Positions 21,126 through 30,539 of a DNA stretch of 33,646 nucleotides are shown here, in pieces; position 1 is the first letter of the stretch, and every line of letters starts with the position of its first letter. The position numbers and the translations under genes are program-made. A model generated the notes under the pieces. It made no database searches. It was not told the DNA's origin and saw only the letters and a list, made by a program, of their open reading frames with translations. The DNA is taken from assembly GCA_964584935.1 (NCBI GenBank), contig CAZPBN010000024.1, positions 1 through 33,646 on the forward strand. Reading direction: 5' to 3'. This DNA is from CAZPBN01 sp964584935 (lineage in GTDB: Bacteria; Acidobacteriota; Aminicenantia; Aminicenantales; Aminicenantaceae).

Positions 21126-22964
21126 TCAATTCATTGATTGTCTTTTTTTGAGCTTAAGCACCCTGCCAGGAAGTTTGCCTGTGTATTGTTCATTATCCAG
21201 CACGATTTCCCCGTTTATAATCAAGTACTTTACTCCTTCGCTGTATTGATGGGGATTGGAAATAGAGGTATTGATTACGATATTATCCAGGTCAAAGATG
21301 TTGATATCGGCTTTGTATCCTTCTTTTATCAATCCCCTATCCTTCCAGTTCATAATATCGGCTGCCAGGGAGGTTTGGGAACGAACCACATGAGGAACAG
21401 AGACAGTCTTTCTTTGAAGGGCATATTTTTTTATTTTGTGGAGAAAAGCAGAATAGGAACGGATGTGACACAATCCGATTCCGTAAAAAGGAGCTGTTCC
21501 GTCACTTCCTGTTCCCACGTAATTTTTTTTCATGATGTATTCGATATCTTCCTCGCACATTCTTAACGGCACACATTTGGCTCCCATCAATTCCAACTTA
21601 ATGGCAGTGTCTGCCACTGATTTTCCTTCCATTTCAGCAATTTGCTTGAGTGATTTCCCTTCATATGTTTTTTCGACACATATGCCCACAATAACGTTTT
21701 CAGCTCCTGCCATATCGTCAATGTATTCTTTGACTTCTTCCCGTATTTTCTCTGCTTCTTCAGGATTGTTCATTCGTTTGATGAAAAACATTCGTTCTCT
21801 GGTGTTTGAGGGTCCTTGAAAATATCCGGTGCTTAAAAAATGACTCCGGACATATTGGACAAGTCTTTTGCGGGAGAGTCCATCCAAAAACTCTTGATGA
21901 CTTTCAGAAATAGGATAATATGGGGTTACTTTTTTATAAAGGTCCACAAGCTGGGAATCCCGAAGGTGATCGAATATCTCATCCAGATCAGACGATTTCA
22001 AGATTTCCGTCTTTTCCTCTCCAATCCATAATGGTCTGGGTATTAAAGTTCTATAAGGATATCCGCTGGAGAAACGATAGGGATACTGGTCAGCTGTGAT
22101 TTGAATTCCTTCTTTGCGTGCTTTTTCGATAAGTTCGCAGGCTTCCTTGACCAACCCCCAATTCTTTTTTCTCACCGCTTTGAAATGGGATATATGAGCA
22201 CTGGCTCCGGATTGTTTAGCAATCTCTATCGCTTCTTCAACCGCTTCCAAAAGTTTATCAGATTCGCTTCTCATATGAGTGTGGTAAATCCCTCCATAGG
22301 AAGCAATAACTTTAACCAATTCGATGATTTCATCTGTTTTTCCGAATTCTCCTGGTTCATATTCCAAACCGGTGGAAAGACCTGAGGCTCCCTGTTCCAT
22401 TGCTTTTTTGACAATTGCTTTCATTTCTTCCAGTTCTTCGGATGTGGGCTCCCGTTCTTCCATTTCCATGACCATCTCGCGAACCTGACCATGACCGATG
22501 AGAAATGCGGCATTCGGACCAATCCCTTCTTCAGTCCACCGGCTCATTTGATCCTCGCCTTCTTCAAAAATAGGCCAAGCACTCCTTCCGCACTGCCCCA
22601 CCACAACGGAAGTCACCCCTTGTTTCAAATAATTCAAGCAGGCCCGGTTTTCCGGAAAATACATACCTCTGTCCACATGGGTGTGAAGGTCAATGAAACC
22701 CGGGGACAGATAGAGCCCTTCCGCATCAATCACTTTACGGGCTTTTTTATGAATGGAAGGAGACACTTCGACAATGGTGTCTCCTTTAATAGCAATGTCT
22801 GCTTGGAAAGGATTTTTGAATGATCCGTCAAAAATTTTGGCATTTTTGATAAGGATATCAATGGAGCTGTTCGCAGCGTTTTTTTCATCTCCATAGAAAG
22901 TTTGGGTAAAAAAAACGATACTGACTATCCATATGACAATCCAAAGTTTGTGGTTTGATCTCAT
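21126..22964 (-). CDS. Exported N-acyl-D-amino-acid deacylase
   Basis: This 612-residue amidohydrolase-superfamily enzyme has an N-terminal signal ('LWIVIWIVSIVFFTQTFYG', 7-25). Key marks are 'GFIDLHTHVDRG' (H94, H96 metal ligands), 'VVGQCGRSA' (Cys125, equivalent to the bridging cysteine of D-aminoacylase), 'GLSTGLEYEPG', 'IYHTHMRSES', 'HISHFKAV' and 'VGTGSDGTAP' (catalytic Asp). D-aminoacylases release D-amino acids from N-acyl-D-amino acids, for example from cell-wall or aged peptide material. AGGAGG is positioned five bases upstream of the ATG. It stands as a single gene between a convergent neighbour and a long repeat-bearing gap. Confidence 0.9.
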   Translation of the reverse strand: MRSNHKLWIVIWIVSIVFFTQTFYGDEKNAANSSIDILIKNAKIFDGSFKNPFQADIAIKGDTIVEVSPSIHKKARKVIDAEGLYLSPGFIDLHTHVDRGMYFPENRACLNYLKQGVTSVVVGQCGRSAWPIFEEGEDQMSRWTEEGIGPNAAFLIGHGQVREMVMEMEEREPTSEELEEMKAIVKKAMEQGASGLSTGLEYEPGEFGKTDEIIELVKVIASYGGIYHTHMRSESDKLLEAVEEAIEIAKQSGASAHISHFKAVRKKNWGLVKEACELIEKARKEGIQITADQYPYRFSSGYPYRTLIPRPLWIGEEKTEILKSSDLDEIFDHLRDSQLVDLYKKVTPYYPISESHQEFLDGLSRKRLVQYVRSHFLSTGYFQGPSNTRERMFFIKRMNNPEEAEKIREEVKEYIDDMAGAENVIVGICVEKTYEGKSLKQIAEMEGKSVADTAIKLELMGAKCVPLRMCEEDIEYIMKKNYVGTGSDGTAPFYGIGLCHIRSYSAFLHKIKKYALQRKTVSVPHVVRSQTSLAADIMNWKDRGLIKEGYKADINIFDLDNIVINTSISNPHQYSEGVKYLIINGEIVLDNEQYTGKLPGRVLKLKKRQSMN

Positions 22965-23051
22965 AAGACCTCCTTTTCATTATAAGCTTGGGTATCAAGC
23001 AAATATTTATTTTATTATTTATAAGACCTCAGATTCAATACAAATTTTATT

Positions 23052-23113
23052 CATACTCTGTTCATCATACTCCATATCCCATACTCATCCATTTAGTGCA
23101 TACTCACATACTC
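23052..23113. repeat. Five copies of CATACTC
   Basis: The heptamer CATACTC occurs at 23052, 23066, 23080, 23099 and 23107. The first three are exactly 14 bases apart. The last copy overlaps the left arm of an 18-bp inverted repeat. No gene is present in the 665-base gap 22965-23629. Confidence 0.7.
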
Positions 23114-23391
23114 AGCTTGGCTGATTTATCATAAAGAAAATAAAAGAATTACAGAATTGCATTCAGGGAAAGAGAATTCTTAAAGGAAAAATTTATAAGG
23201 AAAAATAGAGTTTAAGATTTTTTGGCAATATTGACATATCATTTCGTAATAGAACCACTTTTGCTACTCATGATAAGATATGTCCTCTTAAAATCAAATT
23301 AAGGCGTAAAAAATCCATTTTAAGCAAAATGCTTCAGGGGAACAAAAATTCTATATTGTTGAATTATAAGGAAATAAATCAGCCAAGCTGA
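23112..23391. repeat. Non-coding 280-bp element bounded by 18-bp inverted repeats
   Basis: The sequence at 23112-23129 (TCAGCTTGGCTGATTTAT) is a perfect inverted match to 23374-23391, with 244 non-coding bases between. The layout resembles a small non-autonomous transposable element, but I see no target-site duplication at the flanks. Alternatively, the arms could form a long-range hairpin in RNA. Confidence 0.6.
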
Positions 23392-23478
23392 ATAAAATGA
23401 ATAAAAAATAAAAAAAAGCATGAAAAAGAATAAAAAATAAAACAACAAAAATACGCTATGAACTCAACAAACAAAAAT

Positions 23479-23505
23479 AACGCAATCAACGCAAGTAACG
23501 CTATC
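23479..23505. repeat. Three tandem 9-nt units AACGC(A/T)A..
   Basis: AACGCAATC, AACGCAAGT and AACGCTATC follow one another in exact 9-nt register at 23479, 23488 and 23497. A related ATACGCTATG stands nearby at about 23451. The repeat is 125 bases upstream of the serine hydrolase-like gene. Confidence 0.65.
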
Positions 23506-23629
23506 AATCCTGTCTTGCTCCTTCATACCTTTCTCTCTAGTCTCGCCTGTTTCTCTTGTTTGAATCTTATACTTTTGACAAAGGTGATTTGGTTTTGGTA
23601 TAAGCAGGGATAAGGAGAAACTGATATAG

Positions 23630-25102
23630 ATGTTCAAAAAATTCCATTATATATTCATAGTCAATGCTCTATTCATCCTTTTTCTGGCTTTTTATGGATG
23701 CCAGACATCTCAATCCGTCTCCAAACAAAGAATGAACTCTGTGGAAAACGGATTGCTCAAAACTGTTGTGTTCAAAGGACAAAAACCGGAAAAGATGAAG
23801 CTTTCCCAGCGAATGCCGTATTATGGAGTGCCAGGACTGAGTATAGCGGTTATAGATAATTATCAGATCGAATGGACCAAGGCGTACGGTGTTTTAAACA
23901 ATAAGAAACACAATTCCACAACGACCGAGTCTCTCTTTCAGGCTGCTTCCATCAGTCAAGCCGCAACAGCTGTAGAGATTCTCCGTCTGGCAGAAAAACA
24001 GGTTCTGGATCTGGACACCTCGGTTAATGATTATCTGAAATCCTGGAAAGTTCCCCAAACCCGGTTCAATGAGAAGGAGAAGGTAACAGCCATCCGTTTA
24101 TTGAGCCATAGCGCCGGAGTGATCAAATCCGAGTATTCTGGATACACACAGGACGAGGAACTGCCGTCACTGAAACAGATACTGGCAGGTGAAAAACCAG
24201 CCCACTCCCCTACTGTTCGAATCAATTACATTCCTGGAACAAAAAACGTATATTCTGAAGCGGGATACACCATTCTCCAGAAGTTGATTGAAGATTTGGA
24301 AGACGATTCATTTTCCATGGTTATGGAAAAAAATATTTTCAATCCTTTAGGTATGATCCACAGTTCTTTTGAATGCCCCCTTTCTGAAGAAATAAAAACC
24401 AAAACAGCATCCGGACACTTAAGAGATGGAAAACCACTGGAAGGAAACTACCGGTATTATCCCCAGAAAACAGCTGCAGGATTATGGAGCACTTCTTCAG
24501 ATGTGGCGTTGTTGGTCATAGAGATTATGAAAACAGCTATAGGGGATTCAAACACAGTTATTTCTCCCCCTTCAGCCAGGACCATGTTGACCCGTCATAT
24601 AAGCACATCGGGTCTGGGAGTCAATGTGGAGGACAAGGGAGATGACCTTTATTTTTTCAAAAGAGGCAAAAATTACGGTTTCAATTGTATGATGGTGGGC
24701 TATCCAGTTAGAGGACAGGGTGCGGTTATCATGACCAATAGTGATAACGGAGCCTATCTTATTGATGAGATTCTCAGAGCTGTTTCCGAAGTGTATAACT
24801 GGCCTCATTTCAAACCACTGGAAAAAACACTTTACCGGCTTAAAGAGGGAGAGTATCAACAATATGAAGGAGTGTATCAGATTAATCCCGAGTACCTTCT
24901 GGAAGTCAAACATGAAAATTATTATCTGGTTATAAAACCCACCGGACAGACTCCCACCAAATTCTATGTGGAAACCCGGATGGTCTTCTTTTCACGGGAT
25001 CCTTACATAAAAATACGCTTTACGGAAAATTCTAAAGGTCAAATCACGGGTTTGGTTTTATGGCAGAGGGATATCTACCAGGAAGCCACAAAAATCAAAT
25101 GA
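23630..25102 (+). CDS. Beta-lactamase-fold serine hydrolase-like lipoprotein, possibly inactive
   Basis: This 490-residue protein has a hydrophobic signal ending in 'LAFYGC' (Cys24), a plausible lipobox. The class C/beta-lactamase-related (S12) fold follows, with 'YGVPGLSIAVIDNY' and 'SLFQAASISQAATAVEILRLAE'. In the SxxK motif the lysine is glutamine (S107-I-S-Q110). The usual YxN is Y208-S-E210, and the histidine-containing HxG motif is not visible ('KRGKNYGFN' instead). These are three departures from catalytic residues of the family, so it may be a binding protein, or an enzyme with altered chemistry. A C-terminal beta domain (about 400-490) is typical of related lipoproteins. The ATG at 23630 lies behind an AGGAG at about 23613. 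Confidence 0.8.
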   Translation: MFKKFHYIFIVNALFILFLAFYGCQTSQSVSKQRMNSVENGLLKTVVFKGQKPEKMKLSQRMPYYGVPGLSIAVIDNYQIEWTKAYGVLNNKKHNSTTTESLFQAASISQAATAVEILRLAEKQVLDLDTSVNDYLKSWKVPQTRFNEKEKVTAIRLLSHSAGVIKSEYSGYTQDEELPSLKQILAGEKPAHSPTVRINYIPGTKNVYSEAGYTILQKLIEDLEDDSFSMVMEKNIFNPLGMIHSSFECPLSEEIKTKTASGHLRDGKPLEGNYRYYPQKTAAGLWSTSSDVALLVIEIMKTAIGDSNTVISPPSARTMLTRHISTSGLGVNVEDKGDDLYFFKRGKNYGFNCMMVGYPVRGQGAVIMTNSDNGAYLIDEILRAVSEVYNWPHFKPLEKTLYRLKEGEYQQYEGVYQINPEYLLEVKHENYYLVIKPTGQTPTKFYVETRMVFFSRDPYIKIRFTENSKGQITGLVLWQRDIYQEATKIK

Positions 25103-25190
25103 AACGATTTGTTTGACTTGTCTTTTCTTTAGAAACAAACAGAATTTTAAAATCAAATAACTTTCAGATAGAGTGAGTAGAGCTTGGGTT

Positions 25191-26264
25191 ATGCTCAAAA
25201 AAAAGGATCAACTCGAATTCGGTAAGCAACTGCTGCGGTGGTACCAGAGCCATCACCGTAAGCTGCCCTGGAGAGAAACCAGGGATCCTTACAAAATATG
25301 GATCTCGGAAATCATGCTTCAGCAAACCACGGTTCAGGCAGTTCTCCCCTACTACAAAAAATGGATCCAACTGTTCCCCGATATCCAAACTCTGAGTCAA
25401 ACGCCCATCCAAAAAGTCCTCAAGGTTTGGGAGGGACTGGGTTACTATCAGAGAGCCAAGAACCTTCACCGCGCGTCAAAAATCATTCTCAAAAAATATC
25501 AGGGATACATTCCTGAAGACTATCAATCTCTCCATTTGCTCCCTGGATTTGGCCCATATACCACGGCGGCTGTGCTCAGTTTTGCTTTCAATAAGCCCTA
25601 TCCTGTGATGGATGGAAACGTACGCAGAGTCCTAATGAGACTTAAAGGATTGCATCAAGAAGCCAAGCCTTCGGTGGATAAAATTCTGCAACCATTCCTC
25701 CTTTCCCTTTTTGATCCTCGAAAATCGAGCCTTTTCAATCAGTCTTTGATGGAATTGGGGGCTCTGGTTTGCCGGTCCCAAAATCCTTCCTGTCTCCTCT
25801 GCCCTGTCCAAAAATTCTGTCAGGCTTTTAAAGATGGAACACAGGAAGTCATTCCCACTCCCAAAAAAAGAAGTGTTCTCAAAATCAAAGCGGTTCTGGG
25901 AATTATCAAACAAAATGATCGTTTTTTAATTCAAAAAAGACCTTCCCAAGGACTTATGGCTGATCTCTGGGAGTTTCCGGGAGGAAAAATAAAAGATGGA
26001 GAAACACCTCTTCAAGCCCTTCAAAGGGAAATCAAAGAAGAACTGGGAGTGGAAGTGGACAAAGAAAAATATCTCACTCAAGTGACCCATTTCTACACTC
26101 AATTCCGGGTAGATCTTTATGCTTATCAATGCGGATTGAAAGAAAAACCTCAACTAAATCAAAAAACTCATCGATGGATCACCCTTCAGGAATTTCAGGA
26201 CTATCCCTTTCCCTCTGGTTCAGTCAAAATCATCCAGTTTCTAAAGAAAACCAACAAAGGATAA
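25191..26264 (+). CDS. mutY: A/G-specific adenine glycosylase with intact Nudix box
   Basis: This is a 357-residue protein from the ATG at 25191; a GTG at 25173 is equally open and neither has a clear Shine-Dalgarno. It has the HhH-GPD fold with 'SEIMLQQTT' (Glu40), 'LPGFGPYTTAAV' and 'VMDGNVRRVL' (Asp141). A [4Fe-4S] motif C-x6-C-x2-C-x5-C lies at residues 194-210. The C-terminal MutT-like domain (about 230-340) carries 'GKIKDGE', then 'REIKEELGV', which fits the full Nudix signature GX5EX7REUXEEXGU. MutY removes adenine mispaired with 8-oxoguanine. In most MutY proteins the C-terminal domain only recognises 8-oxoG and its Nudix box is degraded. The gene ends 29 bases from the convergent S9 gene. 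Confidence 0.93.
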   Translation: MLKKKDQLEFGKQLLRWYQSHHRKLPWRETRDPYKIWISEIMLQQTTVQAVLPYYKKWIQLFPDIQTLSQTPIQKVLKVWEGLGYYQRAKNLHRASKIILKKYQGYIPEDYQSLHLLPGFGPYTTAAVLSFAFNKPYPVMDGNVRRVLMRLKGLHQEAKPSVDKILQPFLLSLFDPRKSSLFNQSLMELGALVCRSQNPSCLLCPVQKFCQAFKDGTQEVIPTPKKRSVLKIKAVLGIIKQNDRFLIQKRPSQGLMADLWEFPGGKIKDGETPLQALQREIKEELGVEVDKEKYLTQVTHFYTQFRVDLYAYQCGLKEKPQLNQKTHRWITLQEFQDYPFPSGSVKIIQFLKKTNKG

Positions 26265-26293
26265 ATAAATCCAATCAAAATTTTTTCAATCTT

Positions 26294-28630
26294 CTATTGG
26301 TTCCCATCTTTTTTTTTGAATGGGTATTCTTTTGGAGGTTCTGCTCCCATTAAGTGTTTCACAAAATAGTCCCAACGGCTTCGAATCATATAGGGTTCAT
26401 AACCAAATCCATGACCTCGGTTTGGAAAAAGGATGAGGTCAAAATCCTTGTTGGCTGCTATGAGTTCATTGACGACTAGAAGAGTATTGTACACGGGAAC
26501 ATTGGTATCCATGGTTCCGTGTGCCAATAACAGTTTTCCCTTGAGGTTTTTGGCTAAAAGCTGGTTGGCCTGATTATCATAGTTGGTGGTTCCGTCTGGA
26601 TTGGTTTTAAGAAGTCCCTGCCATTTTTCTCCCCAGTCATCTTCGTAGTTGCGGTTGTCATGGTTGCCTGCTCCGCTCACAGCAACTTTGAAAAAATCAG
26701 GATAGCGGAGTATGGCATCAGTGGAAGCGAACCCACCTCCGGAATGTCCGTAAATTCCAGCCCGATCAATATCAATCCAGGAATACCGTTCAGCAAGCTG
26801 CTTCATTCCTGTGATTTGGTCCGGAATGCCGTTATCACCCATATTTCCATAGTAGGCATCATGAAATGATTTGGATCTCATAGGCGTTCCCATGGCATCG
26901 AGGGCGACGACGATAAAGCCCAATTCAGCGAGACCCTGTTTATCTCCTCTGGAAGCGGCAAAACTGCGGGTTCTAACACTCCCTGTCTGCGGGCCCGGGT
27001 AGATATAGTTGATAATGGGATACTTTTTGGCTGGATCAAAGTCTGTCGGTTTGAACATAAGACCATAAAGGTCTGTTTTTCCATCTCTGGCTTTGACTGA
27101 AAAAGGGACAGGCGGTTTCCAGCCTGATTCGATAAGAGGGGAGATATCTGCTTCCTCGATTTCAAGAAGCTTTTTTCCCTGGTGATTCCGAACCAGCGTA
27201 ACCGGAGGTTCGACCGGAGTCGAGTAACTATCCACAAAAAAATTCCCGGATGGAGAGAGATGGACTGAATGATTGGCTTGTTCCGGAGTCAGAAGCTCCA
27301 GATTTGTTCCGTCCATCTGAATCCGGTAAAAGTACTGAAAATAGGGATTACCCGGTTCTCTGCCCGCTCCTGTGAAGTAGATCATACGATTCTCCCTGTC
27401 TATCCTGCGTACTTGAAGTACATTCCAGTTTCCCTGGGTGATGCGATTTTTAAACTCGCCAGTTTCTAGATCATGGAGGTAAAGATGCCCCCAGTTGTCC
27501 CTCTGGGAAAACCATATCACTTCCTTAGATTCAGTCAGCACCCGCCAATTGGAAGTATTGCGGCCCGATTCGAAGAACGTATCAACCGTTTCTTCCAGAA
27601 TATCTCTCACTGCTCCTGTTTCAGGATCAGAAATCCGGAGGACCACGTGCTTATGGTTCCGGGAGGTGGAAAGAAAAGCCAATTGAGAAGAATGCGGATT
27701 CCACTTCACGTCGGCAAATCCCTCGCCTCGGCATGTGACATGGTCACAGACAGAGGAGCGATGAGGATCGGGTGGCATTTGGAGTCTCACCACATGAGGA
27801 TCATCAACATGAATCACAACTCTGTGGATCTCAAAAATGTGTTTATCTCCAGGAAGCGGGTATTTCCAGGAATGCAGTTTGGGATGTCCCACCTGGGTTG
27901 AGACCAGATGCATTCCTCCCACTTTTCGTCCGTCATGTTGGAAAGTGGCGATCTTCCTGGAATCCGGAGACCAGAGTAAAACAGGGCGTTTGCTCCTTGT
28001 CCACCCGGCATTATTTGTGGCGTATCCAAAGTTCTTTTCTCCATCTGTGGTGAGCTGGATTTCTTTGTTTGTCTCTAGATTCCGGATCCAGAGGTTATAA
28101 TCATGGATGAACGCGGCATATTGTTCATCCGGGGAGGTTACAGATTGAAGCGTGAGCAATTTGGGAGCTTCAACGGTTGAGCATGCGTTTTTCTGGATAT
28201 CGTATTGGTATTGCTTGTTTTTAATTTTAAATGTGATGAACTGTTTGTTATGGATGAAATCAATGTTTCTGAACGGTAATTGGAAAGGCTTGTATTTTTC
28301 TCTTGTTTCTTTAAAGAGGGCATCCGCTAGTTTCTTATGGTCGAAAGCCCGTTCTCTTGACGGTTCGGTGGCATCCACTAATATGAACTCAAATCCGTCA
28401 GAAAAATGGTTTCGGTACCAGAAACAATAGTCATTTATCCATTGAGGATGCACATCAGCACCTAGCACAAGAGGATCTGTATTATAGTTTAAAAATTTTT
28501 CAGCTCGGGAATAGTCTTCGGCAGAAAGCTTTTTGGTGTTTTTTTCTTGATCGGCAAATAAAAATGAACTAATGGCCACAAGGGCAATCAATAAAAATAG
28601 GAATGAATGAGATTTTATAATTTTGATCAA
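26294..28630 (-). CDS. Exported S9 peptidase, dipeptidyl-peptidase IV type
   Basis: This 778-residue protein has a signal peptide ('HSFLFLLIALVAISSFLFA', 8-26). An N-terminal beta-propeller domain of the DPP-IV type follows (about 50-520, for example 'VTSPDEQYAAFIHDYNLWI'). The C-terminal alpha/beta-hydrolase domain contains 'YGHSGGGF' (Ser630), 'AHGTMDTNVP' (Asp708) and 'NRGHGFG' (His740). The family removes dipeptides, often Xaa-Pro, from peptide N-termini. The start is TTG at 28630, with AGGAGG five bases upstream. The neighbouring C1B peptidase gene, same strand and 212 nt upstream, suggests joint peptide degradation outside the cytoplasm. Confidence 0.92.
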   Translation of the reverse strand: MIKIIKSHSFLFLLIALVAISSFLFADQEKNTKKLSAEDYSRAEKFLNYNTDPLVLGADVHPQWINDYCFWYRNHFSDGFEFILVDATEPSRERAFDHKKLADALFKETREKYKPFQLPFRNIDFIHNKQFITFKIKNKQYQYDIQKNACSTVEAPKLLTLQSVTSPDEQYAAFIHDYNLWIRNLETNKEIQLTTDGEKNFGYATNNAGWTRSKRPVLLWSPDSRKIATFQHDGRKVGGMHLVSTQVGHPKLHSWKYPLPGDKHIFEIHRVVIHVDDPHVVRLQMPPDPHRSSVCDHVTCRGEGFADVKWNPHSSQLAFLSTSRNHKHVVLRISDPETGAVRDILEETVDTFFESGRNTSNWRVLTESKEVIWFSQRDNWGHLYLHDLETGEFKNRITQGNWNVLQVRRIDRENRMIYFTGAGREPGNPYFQYFYRIQMDGTNLELLTPEQANHSVHLSPSGNFFVDSYSTPVEPPVTLVRNHQGKKLLEIEEADISPLIESGWKPPVPFSVKARDGKTDLYGLMFKPTDFDPAKKYPIINYIYPGPQTGSVRTRSFAASRGDKQGLAELGFIVVALDAMGTPMRSKSFHDAYYGNMGDNGIPDQITGMKQLAERYSWIDIDRAGIYGHSGGGFASTDAILRYPDFFKVAVSGAGNHDNRNYEDDWGEKWQGLLKTNPDGTTNYDNQANQLLAKNLKGKLLLAHGTMDTNVPVYNTLLVVNELIAANKDFDLILFPNRGHGFGYEPYMIRSRWDYFVKHLMGAEPPKEYPFKKKDGNQ

Positions 28631-28841
28631 TTTGACCTCCTGTTTTTATTCTATTTGTAATATGATGGCGGTTTGCATCTTTTTCGCAAAGAGAAATGAG
28701 GGTGCAATTGTTCTTCAATCCCAATAAAAAACCATGTCCCTATTAATTCTATAAGAATTGACCAGCATGCACAAATTTTTCTCTCTTCTCTATTGGATCA
28801 CAGCTAGACTGTTGAAAATTATTTTTTTTCTGATTCGAAGC

Positions 28842-29993
28842 TTAGGAAATCCCTAATTTCTCTTTTAGAGACGGAGGAATCGCATCCTTGTGCACCATAA
28901 TGGCTGTGGTTTTCATGCGGTAGTAAGGCTTGGACATATAAAGGTATCCCTCGTAAACTCCTTCAGGCCCACCGGAATTCTTAATGTAGTAATAGACATT
29001 TCCATTTTGATCCTCGGCTAAGCCGACAATATGCATCAGATGGTCATCAGTGGTGCTGTAATTGTCAAAGGTTTCCTGCCGGTTGCTCTGGGTAACCTGA
29101 ATTTCCTCCACAGGTTCTTTGATTAATCCTTTAATCTCATCTTTGGGAAGAATGGCATAACCTCTGTTCCGACTGGAGATGTACTTCTCACTCACATCCC
29201 CGTCCCAGACCACAGAATAGCCATTTTTAAGCGCATAGTCTGCCACCTGTTCCAAATCATCAAGGGGAACATTGTAAAAATCATCATTATAAATCCAGTT
29301 ATCAGGGATCTTCAATATGCACTGGCTGTAGAACGGTGCATAGGTAAAAGAAGTGAGCTCCACATAATCGTCAGGATTGATCATGACCTTCTCTTTGGCA
29401 AAAGAAAGAGGAGAATAAGTTTTTCCCTCATATTCAAAACTTTTGGGAGGAGTGCCCAAATAGGCATTCAGGACCCCGGCAAAAGCTGCTTTCCACTGGA
29501 TGGTTGGACGACGGGAGTCTATCACTCCGTCCACAATGCCCTTCAAGACCCGGAACATCTCACTGTGGTCATGATAATTGAGGTCCAGATTCATCCCATC
29601 ATAAGCTGACTCAGGGACGATTCCATTTTCCTTTAACCGGCTCATAACATCGTGGCTTAAGCCTCCCTGACCGAAGTTGGCTGTGCCGTGCATCTGGACG
29701 TAATTTTCTGCTTTTTTCCGGTAATTGTGATTGACGATGAACATCTCAGATAAGTCCATGGATTCAGCTCCCAAACGCATGGCTTCAGATTCTATAAAAG
29801 AGACGGTTGAAAAGCACCAGCAAGTCCCGGTGCGGGCTTGGTCTTTAACTGGAGTGTGTTTCACTTCAGAGGTTATGGTGAACTGATAGGCTTTAGCTTT
29901 TTCTTTAGCTTGTAAGTTGACCGGTGAACAAACAAGGGCCACAGCCACCATTGAAACGATTGTCCATTTTGAAAAACTTTTATTAGGTTGCAT
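28842..29993 (-). CDS. Exported C1B cysteine peptidase (bleomycin hydrolase/PepC-like)
   Basis: This 383-residue protein has a signal peptide ('WTIVSMVAVALVCSPVNLQA', about 10-29). Papain-like catalytic marks follow: 'VKDQARTGTCWCFSTVSF' (Gln52, Cys58), 'TTDDHLMHIVGLAED' (His318) and 'YYIKNSGG' (Asn339). Papain usually has NSWG, whereas C1B enzymes vary here. The C1B group includes aminopeptidase C and bleomycin hydrolase, which are cytoplasmic; an exported version fits a secretome devoted to peptide use. AGGAGG is placed before the ATG. It is separated from the next upstream gene by a long gene-free stretch. Confidence 0.9.
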   Translation of the reverse strand: MQPNKSFSKWTIVSMVAVALVCSPVNLQAKEKAKAYQFTITSEVKHTPVKDQARTGTCWCFSTVSFIESEAMRLGAESMDLSEMFIVNHNYRKKAENYVQMHGTANFGQGGLSHDVMSRLKENGIVPESAYDGMNLDLNYHDHSEMFRVLKGIVDGVIDSRRPTIQWKAAFAGVLNAYLGTPPKSFEYEGKTYSPLSFAKEKVMINPDDYVELTSFTYAPFYSQCILKIPDNWIYNDDFYNVPLDDLEQVADYALKNGYSVVWDGDVSEKYISSRNRGYAILPKDEIKGLIKEPVEEIQVTQSNRQETFDNYSTTDDHLMHIVGLAEDQNGNVYYYIKNSGGPEGVYEGYLYMSKPYYRMKTTAIMVHKDAIPPSLKEKLGIS

Positions 29994-30539
29994 GATTCCT
30001 CCTTGAAAAATAATTGATCATGATTTTAATATCCATTCCTTATCTCTATTTATAATATAGAAAAGAATTTCATAAAAGTTTTATTTATTATTATGATTTT
30101 TTAGTTTTATAAAACCGTTCTCACTTAAATGAATTAAAAATATACTATACCAAACAATAAGTGAATTATAAAAGGATTTCTATTTATCCACATTCATAAA
30201 AGACTCCTTCAAATATGATCCTGTTTGAATCTGTGTATCCAGCTATGAAATCTTTTATATATATTTGAAAAGCAAAATAGGACAACAGTCCTATTTACAA
30301 GAGTTTGCTTTTTAGAGGGATATTTTTAAAGAATTTAAATAATTATTTCAAATCGGTTTGGACAAAGGAGCTTACAGGGGCGCGCCCCACTCCACAACAC
30401 ATCCAATTTGAGTTAACTGGATACAAGGAGGTAAAAGAGAGTCACAAAAAAATAATAACATAGTTACAATTCGTGTGATAGAAAAAAACTCCTTTTGTTT
30501 TATTCATTGAATAAGAGACTGGCCACAACTTCATTTTTT
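29994..30539. other. Gene-free region with DnaA box and 12-bp palindrome
   Basis: In 546 bases I find no supportable gene. TTATCCACA at 30184-30192 is a perfect but solitary DnaA box. GGGGCGCGCCCC at 30377-30388 is a fully self-complementary GC-rich 12-mer surrounded by AT-rich DNA. The rest is low-complexity A/T with possible promoters for the C1B peptidase. Confidence 0.5.

Noticed and set aside
23112..23391. Insertion sequence with a transposase
   Set aside because: The inverted-repeat ends are convincing, but the 244 bases between hold no ORF and no target duplication is visible, so it is reported only as a repeat element.
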